Below, piece by piece: positions 31,467 to 32,419 of a stretch of DNA of 32,419 bases. Source of the stretch: Achromobacter pulmonis (GTDB taxonomy: Bacteria > Pseudomonadota > Gammaproteobacteria > Burkholderiales > Burkholderiaceae_B); assembly GCF_002885955.2 (NCBI RefSeq), contig NZ_POQS01000012.1:33515-65933 (forward strand). The letters are read 5' to 3'. Below the pieces are notes generated by a model. That model was not told where the DNA came from and ran no database searches. It saw only the letters and a program-made list of their open reading frames with translations. Position 1 is the stretch's first letter. The number at the start of each line of letters is the position of its first letter. The translations under genes and the position numbers were made by a program.

Positions 31467-32129
31467 ATGCATGCGGCCATCGATATCCTGGCGGCCACGG
31501 TCAATCGTTTGCGCACCGGCAAGGGTTCACGCGTCGAGGCGTCGCTGTTCGACACCTCATTGGCGTTCAGGGGCTATGTCATGCAGAGTTTTGGGGAACG
31601 CGGCACCGAGCCACGGCGGTGGGGGTCGGCCCATGAGTCTCTGTGCCCTTATCAAGTGTTCCAAGCCAGCGACAGTCCTATCCTGCTGGGCGTGGCTAAC
31701 GATGCGCTGTGGCAGGTTTTCTGTCGCGAGGTAGACGCGCGCGCCTTGGCCGAAGACACCCGCTTTGCCACCAATGCCGGCCGCGTGGCGCACCGCGAAG
31801 AGGTATTGGCTGCAGTCACCGCCTTGCTGGTGCGCGATACCCGCGATGCCTGGACGGAGCGGTTCTCTCGCGTGGGTATTCCCTGCGCGCCCATTCTGAG
31901 CGTCTCCGAGGTGCTGGCGCATCCGCACACCTTGGCTAGTGGCATGATCCAAAAATTGCCGCGCGGCGACGACGCGGCGCTACAGGTAGTGTCTCAGCCA
32001 TTGCGCTTTGATGGCGAGCGTTGCGCCGCGCATGGCCCGCCTCCCGCGTTGAGCGAACACACTCGCGAGATTCTTGCCTCTCTCGGCTATGGCTCGGACG
32101 AAATAGACCGCATCACCGGGCAAGACTGA
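31467..32129 (+). pseudogene. CaiB/BaiF family III CoA-transferase, C-terminal half only
   Basis: About 220 aa of a family whose members are normally near 400 aa. Present are the middle and end of the enzyme: AAIDILAATVNRLRTGKGSRVEASLFDT, WGSAHESLCPYQVFQASD, LGVANDALWQVFCRE, RFSRVGIPCAPILSVSEVLAHP and LSEHTREILASLGYGSDEI. The N-terminal half with the catalytic aspartate (in the GAD/GPD-type motif of this family) is missing. Upstream, between the IS duplication and about 31440, no matching coding sequence remains in any frame. The truncation point is near 31440-31465, about 110 bp from the IS end, so an older deletion or rearrangement rather than simple IS insertion caused it. The protein, if made, should be inactive. 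Confidence 0.8.
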
Positions 32130-32188
32130 TCACTGGCTCGCGCGGAATACGGCCACGGGCCGTCGCGGCCATTCAAGGAGAAAACCTA

Positions 32189-32407
32189 GTGTCCATCGAC
32201 TTTTCCATCAGCGACGGCATCGCCACCATTACCATCAACCGGCCAGAAAGGCGTAACGCGCTCGACGCAGAACACTACGCGCTACTGTCGCAGGCATGGC
32301 AACGCGTGCGCGACGACGAAGCGATCCGCGTGGCCATCGTCACCGGCGCGGGCGATCAGGCGTTTTGCGCTGGCGCCGACCTTAAGTCCTTTATTGATGT
32401 GGCCTGA
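32189..32407 (+). CDS. enoyl-CoA hydratase/isomerase N-terminal part, truncated
   Basis: 72 codons from a GTG with AAGGAG about 9 bases upstream, 59 bp after the CoA-transferase stop. DGIATITINRPERRNALDAE and FCAGADLKSFI are the N-terminal strand and the first oxyanion-hole motif of the crotonase family. The family is normally about 260 aa, but here a TGA follows at 32405-32407 and the sequence TGACCCCATAGGGTG no longer continues the crotonase pattern. The gene is probably interrupted at about 32400 by something beyond the window, perhaps a mobile element. A sequencing or point change giving the TGA cannot be excluded. Confidence 0.7.
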   Translation: MSIDFSISDGIATITINRPERRNALDAEHYALLSQAWQRVRDDEAIRVAIVTGAGDQAFCAGADLKSFIDVA

Positions 32408-32419
32408 CCCCATAGGGTG

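Noticed and set aside
1..32419. CRISPR arrays, tRNA, rRNA or replication origin
   Set aside because: No regularly spaced repeats, no cloverleaf-like sequences noticed, no rRNA-like segments and no iteron or DnaA-box cluster seen by eye.

Overview
The window looks like Burkholderiales chromosome, most likely Alcaligenaceae (Bordetella/Achromobacter group). The evidence is GC-rich coding with long antisense shadow frames, a class I polyhydroxybutyrate (PHB) gene set, and a 1307-bp ISL3 element whose 406-aa transposase resembles Bordetella IS1001. The genus is an inference.

Layout. (1) 1-1192: edge of a phage- or island-derived segment on the minus strand, with the start of an AlpA-type regulator and an unrecognised 248-aa protein. 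(2) 1193-4908: two 1196-bp IS5-type elements in inverted orientation around about 1.3 kb that holds no recognisable gene apart from the 5' end of ndh. The second copy splits ndh (type II NADH dehydrogenase). (3) 4913-8353: the rest of ndh, an apparently intact outer-membrane phospholipase A, a marC gene with an in-frame amber stop, and a frameshifted pqiA remnant. (4) 8384-29953: a minus-strand TetR regulator divergent from a tightly packed run of 17 plus-strand genes, which ends at a rho-independent terminator. (5) 30012-32419: an IS1001-like element inserted exactly in the terminator T-run, then an N-terminally truncated CaiB/BaiF CoA-transferase and a short enoyl-CoA hydratase start.

The 17-gene array is the heart of the window. 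It combines PHB synthesis (phaC, phasin, phaB, phaA, a DUF3141 PhaC-like hydrolase), acyl-CoA/acyl-phosphate chemistry (FabI-like reductase, MaoC-phosphotransacetylase fusion, SDR, acetate kinase), a complete YhiI-RbbA-YhhJ efflux system with its own NodT-type outer-membrane lipoprotein, and an Mla/Pqi-type lipid transporter (MlaE, F, D and a PqiC-like lipoprotein). Gaps are at most 66 bp and several genes overlap, so co-transcription is likely. The tetR-phaC intergenic region carries a perfect FNR/ANR-type site (TTGAT-N4-ATCAA) and, 48 bp further on, a near-perfect 24-bp palindrome that is a good TetR operator candidate. The simplest reading is an oxygen-regulated carbon and electron overflow module: reducing power goes into PHB (and possibly butyryl-CoA), while ATP is recovered through acyl-phosphate and acetate kinase.

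The flanks are decaying (ndh, marC, pqiA and caiB are all broken, mostly by IS insertion or point and frameshift mutations), whereas every gene of the 17-gene array appears intact. No tRNA, rRNA or CRISPR array was seen.
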